In this document: positions 26,159 to 33,840 of the stretch, piece by piece | Position numbering within the stretch: the first letter of the stretch is position 1 | Layout: each line of letters starts with the position of its first letter | Source of the DNA: Myxococcales bacterium | Lineage (GTDB): Bacteria; Myxococcota_A; Polyangia; Polyangiales; Polyangiaceae | Length of the DNA: 64,000 bases | NCBI GenBank assembly: GCA_016712525.1 | Contig: JADJQX010000008.1 | Coordinates: 806,001 to 870,000 of the forward strand | Reading direction: 5' to 3' | Notes under the pieces: generated by a model | Database searches by the model: none | Told to the model about the DNA's origin: nothing | Seen by the model: only the letters and a program-made list of their open reading frames with translations | Program-made: the position numbers and the translations under genes

Positions 26159-26508
26159 CGGGGTACGCAGCGCTTTCCGTCCCAGCAGAGATCGTTGCCG
26201 GGGCACGTGCAGATGGTCGTCTCCTTCGACTCGGCGAGGTCGCACGAGCATTGGAGGCCATCGCAGCGGTTCGGAAAATCGGGGGCGTTCTTGCAGCACG
26301 AGTACTGGCTGATCGCGCCGCCCACGGTCTGGCATTGGGCGACGGGATCGTTGGGGCTCACGTACCCGTCCGGCGCGTTTCCGAGGGAGCTGTCGGGGCG
26401 CTGCGCGCTCCCGTCGAGCGTGGGGGAGCTCTCGCTGCACGACGCGAACGAGAACATGAGGACCGGCACGAGGAGGCCCGGGAGCACGGCCATGTAGACG
26501 GGTCGCAT
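26155..26508 (-). CDS. Small Cys-rich lipoprotein
   Basis: A 117-residue protein starting at MRPVYMAVLPG (26508). The lipobox is SFASC. The mature part has about ten cysteines in compact patterns (CCKNAPDFPNRC, CSCD, CTCPGNDLCWDGKRC) that look like a disulfide-rich fold. The ATG at 26493 is an alternative start. The stop overlaps the proposed CTG start of the DUF2809 gene, so the two are probably coupled. Function is unknown. Confidence 0.7.
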   Translation of the reverse strand: MRPVYMAVLPGLLVPVLMFSFASCSESSPTLDGSAQRPDSSLGNAPDGYVSPNDPVAQCQTVGGAISQYSCCKNAPDFPNRCDGLQCSCDLAESKETTICTCPGNDLCWDGKRCVPR

Positions 26509-26552
26509 GGGGTAAGCGTCGCACAGGGGGCGACGTGCGCAAAGGCCTCTCG

Positions 26553-27179
26553 TCAGAGGTCGACCCCGACGGTGCGCCCGCACACCGTGGCGGTGAGGCG
26601 ATTTCCGTTCTGGGTCATCTCGAGCTTACACCCCTCGATGCGGTACGGAATCGCAGGCTCGCGGATCGTCCCGCTCACGGTGATGGACTCGCTCTTCATC
26701 ACGAGCGCCGTCGACGAGCCGGGCTGCACGGCCAGCACCCCGTCTTGCTGGATTTTCCCCTGGAGGACGAGATCGTAGGTCTCTTCGACATCGTCGTCGC
26801 GCTGCTGGTAGCCGCACGCTTCGGCCTCGTACGAGAGAGAGACGGCCGTCGTGCCCTGCTCGGCGTTCGACGAGGCCTCCCCGTAGACGTACGCGCGGCC
26901 CCCCTTCGGGCACGCGATGGCCTGATCTTGTTTTCCCACCGGCTTCCCCTGGAGGGTCAAGTTGTAGACGAGCTTCATGGTCTCGCGGATCGCGCGCACG
27001 GCCGTCTCGTCTTGGCAGACGCTGTCGCACGGAGGCGGGCCGGCGTCGACGGGGGTGTCGCTCGAGGTCCCGCAGGCGGAAAAGGCCGAGAGCGCACACG
27101 GACCCACGAGCGCGGAGGACGCCACGAGGGACCTCACGAGCCGCCCTACGAACGCACGACGACGAGACGAGACTCCCAT
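26553..27179 (-). CDS. Lipoprotein coupled to TonB/receptor fusion
   Basis: A 208-residue protein with a lipobox at Cys36 (SAFSAC). The ATG overlaps the stop of the upstream TonB-dependent receptor gene (TGATG), so both are made from one mRNA. The mature domain is beta-rich with two Cys pairs (CDSVCQ and the C-terminal Cys pair), and phrases such as KLVYNLTLQGKPVG and VYGEASSNAEQG. No family is recognised. A partner that captures the receptor's ligand at the surface is a reasonable inference. Confidence 0.72.
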   Translation of the reverse strand: MGVSSRRRAFVGRLVRSLVASSALVGPCALSAFSACGTSSDTPVDAGPPPCDSVCQDETAVRAIRETMKLVYNLTLQGKPVGKQDQAIACPKGGRAYVYGEASSNAEQGTTAVSLSYEAEACGYQQRDDDVEETYDLVLQGKIQQDGVLAVQPGSSTALVMKSESITVSGTIREPAIPYRIEGCKLEMTQNGNRLTATVCGRTVGVDL

Positions 27180-29632
27180 CAGATCCCTCCCTCGAGCCCG
27201 AGGCTCGGGATGGTCACGGGCCCGATGAACTGGGCCTCGCACCCTTGCAGAGTGCAATTTTGCGCGATCGACTCCTTCGTGAGCGTCGCGTTGAGCCACT
27301 CGGCCACCACCGAGATCCAGGCCGTCTTCCCGAGCTGCCACTTCTTCTCGAGCCGGAGGTCGACACGAAAGAAGGGCGGGAGGCGCGAGGTGTCGGGGTC
27401 GGTCGGATCGGGGGCCTTGGGCACGCCCGTGTAGAAGACCACGCGCGTGCCGGCGCGCCAGTTTCGGCCGAGGTCGTACGCGAGGGCCACGTTGAGCACG
27501 TGCGCACGATCGAACGTGGCGAGGTACTCGCGATCCTCGAACGTGCGCGTGGAGCGCGAGAGCGTGTAGGAGAAAAACCCACCCACGCGGCTCGTGAGGC
27601 GTTTTTTCACGAACAGCTCGACGCCGTACGAGCGCCCGCGTGTGCGGACCTCGAGGGCCGTGGCCGTGCGCTGGGTGCCGCGTGTCTCGCTGCCCTGCCC
27701 ACCTCCGCCCGAACGATCGGGGCCCACGGTGCCGGGAGTGAAGCGCGCGCCGCACGCATTTCCGCCGCCGCCGCCGCCGGGCCCCGCGCCGCGATCGCCG
27801 GCGAGCGTGTCCGTCGGGAACGTGCCCGGGGAGCAGCCCGGCGGGACGGGGGCCGTGGCTCCGAGCGGATCGCTCATGTCGAAGAAGCCGTTGTGGAACA
27901 CGGTGGCCGTGAGCGTGGTGTCGGTGAAGAGAGCGAGCTCGAGGCCGAGGCTCTGCTGCGCGGCCTTCTGCAAACCTCCGCGAATGCCACCCGGCGTGAA
28001 CCCGGGGACCGGCACGACGAACGCGGGAGCCTGATGCGCGAGGCCCGCGGCCGACAAGAGCGCGAGCTTGTCGGTCAGCTGGGTGCGCGTGGCGACCCGC
28101 GGATCGATGCCGACGGCGGTCGCCCCTTGCGAGGCGAAGAGATCGGCGCGGAGGCCCGGCACGACCTCGAGGCGATCGTTTGGCTTCAGGACGAGGTCGG
28201 CGCGCGCGCCCATCACGAAGTCGGCGCGGGACGGGAAGAGCGAGGCGATGGTGGCCGCGGCGGGGCCGAGATCCGAGAGCCCGGTCTGCACGTCGTAGCT
28301 GTCGATCTGGGCGTCCGTTCCGGCGCGGAGGAGGACCTCGCGCGAGAGCCGCGTCTCGACCTCGGTGCGGGTCCCGATCAGGCGATCACGGGTATTGCGG
28401 TCTTGGCTGATGCGCGACTTGTCGATGCCGATCGTGACCGCGGACCGGAGGCGCCCCGACGAGAACTTACGGTCGTAGCGGAGGTCGAGCCTGTGGAACT
28501 CGGCGCCGAAGAGGGTGAGCGGCTCCCCCTCGACGCCACCTTCGAGCTTCTGTCCGAGGAAGTCGTACGAGCCCATCGCGAAGACGCTGACCCGATCGTT
28601 CGGCGTCAGATCGTAGGTGGCGCGCGCCTGGTAGTCCCAGTAGTCGAGGATGGTCGACGGCGAGAACACCGAGAAGAGCGCACCGGTGTACGAGTAGCGC
28701 CCCCCGAGCGCGACCGAGCCCTTCCCTTTGGCGAACGGGGTCTCGGCGAAGGCGCCCACGTCGAAGAGGCGCAGGTTCATCTCGCCGTGAGGGCGCTCGA
28801 GCGGATCGAGCATTTCGCCCGAGACGATGCCTCCCGCGAACCTCCCGAAGCGCGCCGGGTACCCGCCCGGGTAAAGATCAACTTGCTTGACCAGTGCAGG
28901 ATGCACGACCGACGGCCCCGCCCCCACGTGGAAGAGCACGGGCACGCGCAGGCCGTCGAGGAAGTACCCCACGTTGCCCGGCGGCGCGCCGCGGATGAAG
29001 AAGTACGGGAGGCCCGACACGATCGGTGTCACCCCCGGCATGATCTCGACGGCGCGAAACGGATCTCCGAAGGTGCCTGGCACCTGCCGTACCTCGGCGC
29101 GTGAGAGCGACGCCGTCCGCCCCGACTCGGCCCGCAGGCCGCGCACGTCGACCTGCTCGATCACTGGAGGAGGGGGCCCCTTCTTCGGGGGCGGAGGGGG
29201 AGGCGGCTCGGGCTCGGGCTCCGGGGGTGGCGGAGGGGGCTCCGTGAACGTGATCTCGACGCGGATCTTGGCGACGATCGGCGCGCCGTTCCGCGTCGCC
29301 GGCTCGTACACGAACGCGCGCACGGCCTTCGCGGCAACGTCGGAGAAAGGCGGCGACGGGGTGAGCGGCTCGGCCTCGCGCACCGTGCCGTCTTTGTCGA
29401 CGACGACCGTGAGCACCACCGTGGCGTCGCCGTGCGCGCCCTCGGGGTACACGATGGGCGCGTCTCGAACGAGCTTCGGAGCGACGACCCCAGCGAGCGG
29501 CGTGGGCGGCGGTGGTGATGGCGGAGGCGGCTGTGCGTGCGCGACGCTCCCGGAGGCGACGAACGCGGCCACGACGAGGGGAGCGATCCCAGCTCGAACG
29601 CGCAACCGGTCGTGTGCTGCGCCTCTCGACAT
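27179..29632 (-). CDS. TonB-domain / TonB-dependent receptor fusion
   Basis: An 817-residue outer-membrane protein. A signal peptide (to about 33) is followed by a proline tract, then a TonB C-terminal-type domain (about 45-130: DATVVLTVVVDKDGTV, AVRAFVYEPATRNG). A Pro/Glu/Lys spacer comes next. The plug domain follows (about 170-280, including VPGTFGDPFRAVEIMPGV, YFFIRGAPPGNVGYFLDGLR and PGGYPARFG). The rest is a beta-barrel of about 22 strands ending near an aromatic residue. The fusion of energy transducer and receptor is seen in myxobacteria. It imports an unknown substrate. The coupled downstream gene codes for a lipoprotein. Confidence 0.88.
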   Translation of the reverse strand: MSRGAAHDRLRVRAGIAPLVVAAFVASGSVAHAQPPPPSPPPPTPLAGVVAPKLVRDAPIVYPEGAHGDATVVLTVVVDKDGTVREAEPLTPSPPFSDVAAKAVRAFVYEPATRNGAPIVAKIRVEITFTEPPPPPPEPEPEPPPPPPPKKGPPPPVIEQVDVRGLRAESGRTASLSRAEVRQVPGTFGDPFRAVEIMPGVTPIVSGLPYFFIRGAPPGNVGYFLDGLRVPVLFHVGAGPSVVHPALVKQVDLYPGGYPARFGRFAGGIVSGEMLDPLERPHGEMNLRLFDVGAFAETPFAKGKGSVALGGRYSYTGALFSVFSPSTILDYWDYQARATYDLTPNDRVSVFAMGSYDFLGQKLEGGVEGEPLTLFGAEFHRLDLRYDRKFSSGRLRSAVTIGIDKSRISQDRNTRDRLIGTRTEVETRLSREVLLRAGTDAQIDSYDVQTGLSDLGPAAATIASLFPSRADFVMGARADLVLKPNDRLEVVPGLRADLFASQGATAVGIDPRVATRTQLTDKLALLSAAGLAHQAPAFVVPVPGFTPGGIRGGLQKAAQQSLGLELALFTDTTLTATVFHNGFFDMSDPLGATAPVPPGCSPGTFPTDTLAGDRGAGPGGGGGGNACGARFTPGTVGPDRSGGGGQGSETRGTQRTATALEVRTRGRSYGVELFVKKRLTSRVGGFFSYTLSRSTRTFEDREYLATFDRAHVLNVALAYDLGRNWRAGTRVVFYTGVPKAPDPTDPDTSRLPPFFRVDLRLEKKWQLGKTAWISVVAEWLNATLTKESIAQNCTLQGCEAQFIGPVTIPSLGLEGGI

Positions 29633-29730
29633 AACGAGAAAGTAAGATACGCATGCGCGGCGAAATCGCGAACGGAAACGATGCGTTCGGCGCGGTGGAA
29701 CAGCCAGGTGGATGAGCTTCGAGGAGCGCC

Positions 29731-30870
29731 TCAGCCTTCGCTCGGAGGCGCGTCTTCACCGCCCGTCACGAGCGACAAGAGCTCGCCCTTCCGCACGAAC
29801 CGCCGGAGCACGAGCACCGCCCAGAGAAAGTCGGCGCAGGGGCGAGCGAGGAGCACCGCGCACACGACCCACGCGGCGACACGGGTCATGCCCCACCCCG
29901 GCCCGACGAGGGCGAGCACGAGCCCGAGCGCGAGCAGCACGAGCCCGACGTAGTCGACACGCACGCGGAGCCCCGTGGTCCGCTCGATCACGATGCGTCC
30001 AGCGACCGTGGCGGAGAGCGCCGCCATCATGAACGGCGCGACCCGGAGATCGAGGCCACGCTCGACCCACACCATCACGATGCCCGCGCCCGCCGCGTAC
30101 GGCCACACGCCGGCGAAGAGCCGCGGTCCCCCTCGGACGAGCGCCATGGCGATCGCGCCGCCGCTGCCCACGAGGCTCACCATCTGGAGGGCGAGCGCGA
30201 GCGAGACACCGAACGGGAGGTGAATGCCGACGGCCACGTCTTTCCCGACGACCCCCATCAGGATCATCGAGAGCCCCATCCCGGTGAGCGCCTCGCTGCT
30301 CCCGAGCGCGTCGAGCCGCATCTTGCCGGTGATGCGCTGCTCTTCGTAGGCGAGGCAGAGCGCGAGCCCCGTGACGAAGCCTAACGCCGACGCGAGCAGC
30401 GGCGACGCGTTCCAGTTGAGGCCGCAGGCGAACGTGAGGAGCGGCGCGTTCCACGCGTCGCACCAGTGATCGACGAGCTCGCCGAGCGGCGACGACGTGC
30501 CCGTCTTGCGAGCGTGCGTCCCGTCGAGGTGATCGAGCACGATGTACCCGAGGTAGCCGAGCGGCGCGACGACGGCGAGCACCCACCCGGGGAGGTCGGT
30601 CCGCGTGCTCGCGATCCCGATGAACGCCGGGAGGAGCGCGAAGAGCTGCGACACGAAGGTGACGTCGTTGGCGCGGAGCCGCGCCGGTGCCACGGCGGCG
30701 AGCGGGTTGACGAAGAGCCGATAGTAAAGAGGCTTGAGTAGTGACGCGTCCTCGCAGGAGTACGCGTACCCCGGCGGAGGCGCGGGCCTTCGTGTGGAGC
30801 CGAACGAGAAGAGGCCGAGGAGCCCCGGCGGAGGCGCAGTGTCGTCGTGGGGAGCTCGAGTTGCCACCAT
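29731..30870 (-). CDS. CDP-alcohol phosphotransferase, eukaryotic CPT/EPT-like
   Basis: A 379-residue integral membrane enzyme with about nine hydrophobic segments. It belongs to the CDP-alcohol phosphatidyltransferase family, which joins a CDP-activated alcohol to a lipid or polyol. The catalytic motif D-G-x2-A-R-x8-G-x3-D-x3-D is complete at residues 116-138 (DGTHARKTGTSSPLGEL then VDHWCD). The stretch with ARKTGTSSPLGELVDH and the N-terminal SLLKPLYYRLFVNPL resemble eukaryotic choline/ethanolamine phosphotransferases more than bacterial PgsA or PssA. Substrate is unknown. The start is MVATRAPHDD at 30870. Confidence 0.85.
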   Translation of the reverse strand: MVATRAPHDDTAPPPGLLGLFSFGSTRRPAPPPGYAYSCEDASLLKPLYYRLFVNPLAAVAPARLRANDVTFVSQLFALLPAFIGIASTRTDLPGWVLAVVAPLGYLGYIVLDHLDGTHARKTGTSSPLGELVDHWCDAWNAPLLTFACGLNWNASPLLASALGFVTGLALCLAYEEQRITGKMRLDALGSSEALTGMGLSMILMGVVGKDVAVGIHLPFGVSLALALQMVSLVGSGGAIAMALVRGGPRLFAGVWPYAAGAGIVMVWVERGLDLRVAPFMMAALSATVAGRIVIERTTGLRVRVDYVGLVLLALGLVLALVGPGWGMTRVAAWVVCAVLLARPCADFLWAVLVLRRFVRKGELLSLVTGGEDAPPSEG

Positions 30871-31073
30871 GAGAAAATAGCCCGTCACCGCGCGCGGCGG
30901 TCGGCGCGGGCCATCGAGGCTATCAGACCTGTGAGCCGGAACGGCAACCCGTGCTACGCAAGGGGTGCGCATGCACGCAAGGTGCGCACGGACGGGTCGC
31001 CGAGGGTGCAGGCCAACGCGTACTTCACGCTGGCCCGAACCTCGCATCGGCGACGGCACCCTAGGAGACCGTG

Positions 31074-31517
31074 ATGAAGACCATTCTCGTTGCCCTCGAC
31101 AACTCGCCCCGCGCCCCCGAGGTTCTGAAGGCCGCCATCGAGGCCGCGAACGCTGCGCCGGACGCGAAGCTCGTGCTCTTCCGCGCGGTCGGCATCCCGC
31201 CCGAAATGCCCGGCCTCATCTGGCAGACGGACGCGCCCTCGCTCATGGATCTCCTCCGCGACGCCGCCAAGAAGGACCTCGAGGCCCACGCGGCGAACGT
31301 GCCCGCGAACCTCCGCTCCGAGCACCTCGTGTCGGTCGAGATCGGCAGCCCCTGGCAGGGCATCTGCACCGCCATCGAAAAAGAGAAGGCCGACCTCCTC
31401 GTGATCGGCTCGCACGGCTACGGCGTGGTCGACCGCATCCTCGGCACCACGGCCGCCAAGGTCGTCAACAACGCCTCGTGCTCGGTGCTCGTCGTTCGCC
31501 CCGCCCGCGCCACCTGA
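31074..31517 (+). CDS. Universal stress protein, UspA family
   Basis: A 147-residue single-domain UspA protein. The start is the ATG after GTG, with an AGGAG 6 bases upstream. Family marks are the N-terminal KTILVALDNSP strand and the C-terminal nucleotide-binding region LLVIGSHGYGVV with LGTTAAKVV and CSVLVVR. Usp proteins help cells survive energy or oxidative stress and often bind ATP. A strong bidirectional-looking terminator separates it from the convergent CBS gene, which also belongs to a stress-type cluster. Confidence 0.93.
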   Translation: MKTILVALDNSPRAPEVLKAAIEAANAAPDAKLVLFRAVGIPPEMPGLIWQTDAPSLMDLLRDAAKKDLEAHAANVPANLRSEHLVSVEIGSPWQGICTAIEKEKADLLVIGSHGYGVVDRILGTTAAKVVNNASCSVLVVRPARAT

Positions 31518-31535
31518 CGAGCCGCCCTCTCGAAA

Positions 31536-31575
31536 AGAAGAGAGCCGGAGCCCTCGGGCCACCGGCTCTTTTCTT
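31536..31575. terminator. Intrinsic terminator between UspA and CBS genes
   Basis: AGAGCCGG (31541-31548) pairs with CCGGCTCT (31562-31569). The stem is flanked by AAAAGAAG on the left and TTTTCTT on the right, so a T-run follows the hairpin on both strands. It probably terminates uspA and the converging CBS gene. Confidence 0.85.
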
Positions 31576-31591
31576 GAGCTGTTCCGGATAT

Positions 31592-32020
31592 TTAGCGACT
31601 CTCGGTCGTGTCCGAAGGGTCCTCGAGACCGGCGCACAGGTTCGCGAGCTCGCGGCCCACGAGGACGAAGAGGTCGTTCGACGTGACGATGCCCACGAGC
31701 GCCCCCGAGCGATCCACGATCGGGAAGCGGCGCACCCCGTGCTCGCGCACGAGGGCCGTGACCGAGGAGATGTCCGCGTCGAGCTCGACGACCATCGGAT
31801 CGTAGGTGACCACCTGAGAGACCTTGGTGGTCGAGGCGTCACGCTTGTCGGCGACCACCCGGAGGGCGACGTCACGATCCGTGAGGATGCCGACGGGACG
31901 ATCGCTGCGGGTCACGACCACGCACCCCACACGAAGATCCCGCATGCGCTCCGCCACCGAGAGCACGGTGTCGTCCTCGGAGGCCGTCACGACCTCGCGC
32001 CGAAAGCGCTGGAGCGACAT
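31592..32020 (-). CDS. CBS-domain pair protein
   Basis: A 142-residue protein made of two tandem CBS motifs. The first covers about 10-60 (VLSVAERMRDLRVGCVVV, GILTDRDVAL) and the second about 75-125 (EHGVRRFPIVDRSGALVGIV). Such Bateman modules bind adenine nucleotides and act as sensors. The ATG overlaps the stop of the upstream DUF2383 gene (TGATG), so both are on one mRNA. The pair sits opposite a UspA gene, consistent with a stress or energy-sensing role. Confidence 0.9.
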   Translation of the reverse strand: MSLQRFRREVVTASEDDTVLSVAERMRDLRVGCVVVTRSDRPVGILTDRDVALRVVADKRDASTTKVSQVVTYDPMVVELDADISSVTALVREHGVRRFPIVDRSGALVGIVTSNDLFVLVGRELANLCAGLEDPSDTTESR

Positions 32021-32499
32021 CAGCTCATACCCCCGAGGCGGCGCCGCAGCTCCGCGATCGATTTTCCGAGGATCTCCTGCTGGTGGACGAGGAGCGCGCG
32101 GAGCGTCGTGGGCTCGTCGTTCTCCGAGACGTGGCCGAGCGCGGCGTCGTACTTCGCGAGCGCGGCGACCTCTCCGCGGAGGCACTCTTCGACGAGGAGC
32201 TTGTCGCTCCGGCCCTCGATGACCTTTCGCACGCCGACGAGCCCACGGTGCAGCGCGCCCGCGGCCGAGCCCTCGTTCTCGGGGGTGGCCTCGAGCGCCG
32301 CGACCGCCTCTTGCAGCGCCACCACGAAATCGGCGCGCTCCTCCGCTTTGCCTTGAAAATAGGCCTTGAGGCCCAGGTCTCGCACGTCCGCGGCGGCGAT
32401 CGCGTAGCCCTTCTCGCCGTCGGTGCATGTCTCGATGCACGAGTTCAGCGCCGTGACGATCTCTCCCCGCTTGCTCTTCCCGCTCTCGTCGGCCGTCAT
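32020..32499 (-). CDS. DUF2383 / PA2169-type four-helix protein
   Basis: A 159-residue all-helical protein resembling the ferritin-like DUF2383 (PA2169) group: IVTALNSCIETCTDGEKGYA, a central QGKAEERADFVVALQ, and GRSDKLLVEECLRGE. These small proteins are predicted four-helix bundles, and a metal-binding or stress role is suspected. Translation is coupled to the downstream CBS protein gene. The start at MTADESGKS (32499) follows a GGAGGA element 9 bases upstream. Confidence 0.85.
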   Translation of the reverse strand: MTADESGKSKRGEIVTALNSCIETCTDGEKGYAIAAADVRDLGLKAYFQGKAEERADFVVALQEAVAALEATPENEGSAAGALHRGLVGVRKVIEGRSDKLLVEECLRGEVAALAKYDAALGHVSENDEPTTLRALLVHQQEILGKSIAELRRRLGGMS

Positions 32500-32576
32500 T
32501 CGTGTCCTCCTCCAGGGTCGGCGTTCTCCGCCCGCCCGGGACGATAGCAAGGACCTTGCCGAACGATACGGAAAGG

Positions 32577-33644
32577 TCAGACGGGCACGCAGGTCAGGAG
32601 CGAGTGCGCGAGGCCGAGGTCGTGGCGGGCCGAGGCCACGCGGAGCCCCGCGCCCACGACGAGCCGCTCCATGTCGTCCGAGTGGAGCATGCGGCTCGAC
32701 CCGTTCGCGACACATGCAAAGTACAACGTCGTGGCGATGACGCACGTGCGAGCTGCCTCGTACCGTTGCCTGTCCCAGAAGGTCTCGAGGACGAACGCGC
32801 GCCCTTCGGGAGGGATCGCCCTCCGCACGGCGCCGAGGATGTGCGCGATCTCGCCCTCGGGGAAGCAGTCGAGGAACTGGCTCATCCAGTACGCGTCGCC
32901 GCGTGGGAGCGCGAGCCCCGGACCGCGGACGTCGGTCGGGTGGAAGGCGACACGATCGCCGAGATCGGCGAGGCTCTCTTTGGCCATCGCCACCTGCGCG
33001 GGCAAATCGACGATGGTCACCTTCGCGTCGGGCCCCGCCGCGGCGAGGAACGCACGCGCGAATCGCCCGGTATTTCCGCCGAGATCCACGATGTGGCGCA
33101 CCTTCTCGGCGACCATCTGGGCGAGCGCTTCGGAGAAGACGGAGTCGGAGTAGTGGTGGTCGAAGTCGAACCACGCGCGCTTCACGTCCGGGGGGAGCGC
33201 GTGGAGCCCCTCGTAGACCGTCGCGAAGGGCCCAAGCTCGCGCAGCCCCGCGGGGAGCCCCTCGCGCAGCGACTCGGCGAGGTGCTCGGCCGCGCGGTAA
33301 CAGACGTGGTGCGAAAACTCCGTGTTGACGCGGGTGAGGCGGTCCGAGACGAAGTAGACCCCCGTCTTCGTGATCGCGAAGCGGAGCGGAGAGCCCGTCA
33401 CACGAGCGAGGCCCGTGGCGATGCCCGCCTCCAGCAGCACCCCCGCGGCGTAACGGCCGAGCGAGGTCTCGCGGCTCACCTCGTCGACCGTGAGGCCACG
33501 CGGCCCGGCCTTGTAGAGGGCGCCGAGCACACCGAGGTCGCGCATGGCCCGTGCGCCCTGGAAGAGGAGCGGCGCGAAGGCGAGCTTCTGAGCCTCGAAG
33601 CGGGCGAGCTCGTTCGGGGTCTCGGGATCGGCGGTTCGGTGCAT
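32577..33644 (-). CDS. SAM-dependent O-methyltransferase-like enzyme
   Basis: A 355-residue protein with the two-domain layout of family-2 O-methyltransferases. An N-terminal winged-helix/dimerisation region (about 15-110) has ALYKAGPRGLTVDEVSRET. The class I methyltransferase domain begins with VDLGGNTGRFARAFL (near 186), followed by VTIVDLPAQV and a late VLETFWDRQ strand. Substrates are typically small hydroxylated molecules or natural-product intermediates. No biosynthetic genes are adjacent, so the substrate is not predictable. It stands alone. Confidence 0.88.
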   Translation of the reverse strand: MHRTADPETPNELARFEAQKLAFAPLLFQGARAMRDLGVLGALYKAGPRGLTVDEVSRETSLGRYAAGVLLEAGIATGLARVTGSPLRFAITKTGVYFVSDRLTRVNTEFSHHVCYRAAEHLAESLREGLPAGLRELGPFATVYEGLHALPPDVKRAWFDFDHHYSDSVFSEALAQMVAEKVRHIVDLGGNTGRFARAFLAAAGPDAKVTIVDLPAQVAMAKESLADLGDRVAFHPTDVRGPGLALPRGDAYWMSQFLDCFPEGEIAHILGAVRRAIPPEGRAFVLETFWDRQRYEAARTCVIATTLYFACVANGSSRMLHSDDMERLVVGAGLRVASARHDLGLAHSLLTCVPV

Positions 33645-33840
33645 TCGTCGTCTCGGCGTCGGAGCGAGGGCGGCTCCACCCTACCAACGGCTCGCCCGCA
33701 GTGGCAGTTCGATGCCGCCCCGAGGAGGGGCGTGGCCGGCCATTCCGGCAGCAGCGCAAATCTATGACCTTGCTGGTTTTTTTGTCGAACAATCTCGCCT
33801 CGAAGCGGGAACTCACGAAGTTGCGTAGTGTCGTTCGGGC

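Noticed and set aside
23870..26497. Long plus-strand open frame over the transaldolase and FGE-like genes
   Set aside because: Transaldolase on the opposite strand is unmistakable; the plus-strand translation has biased composition and no recognisable motif.
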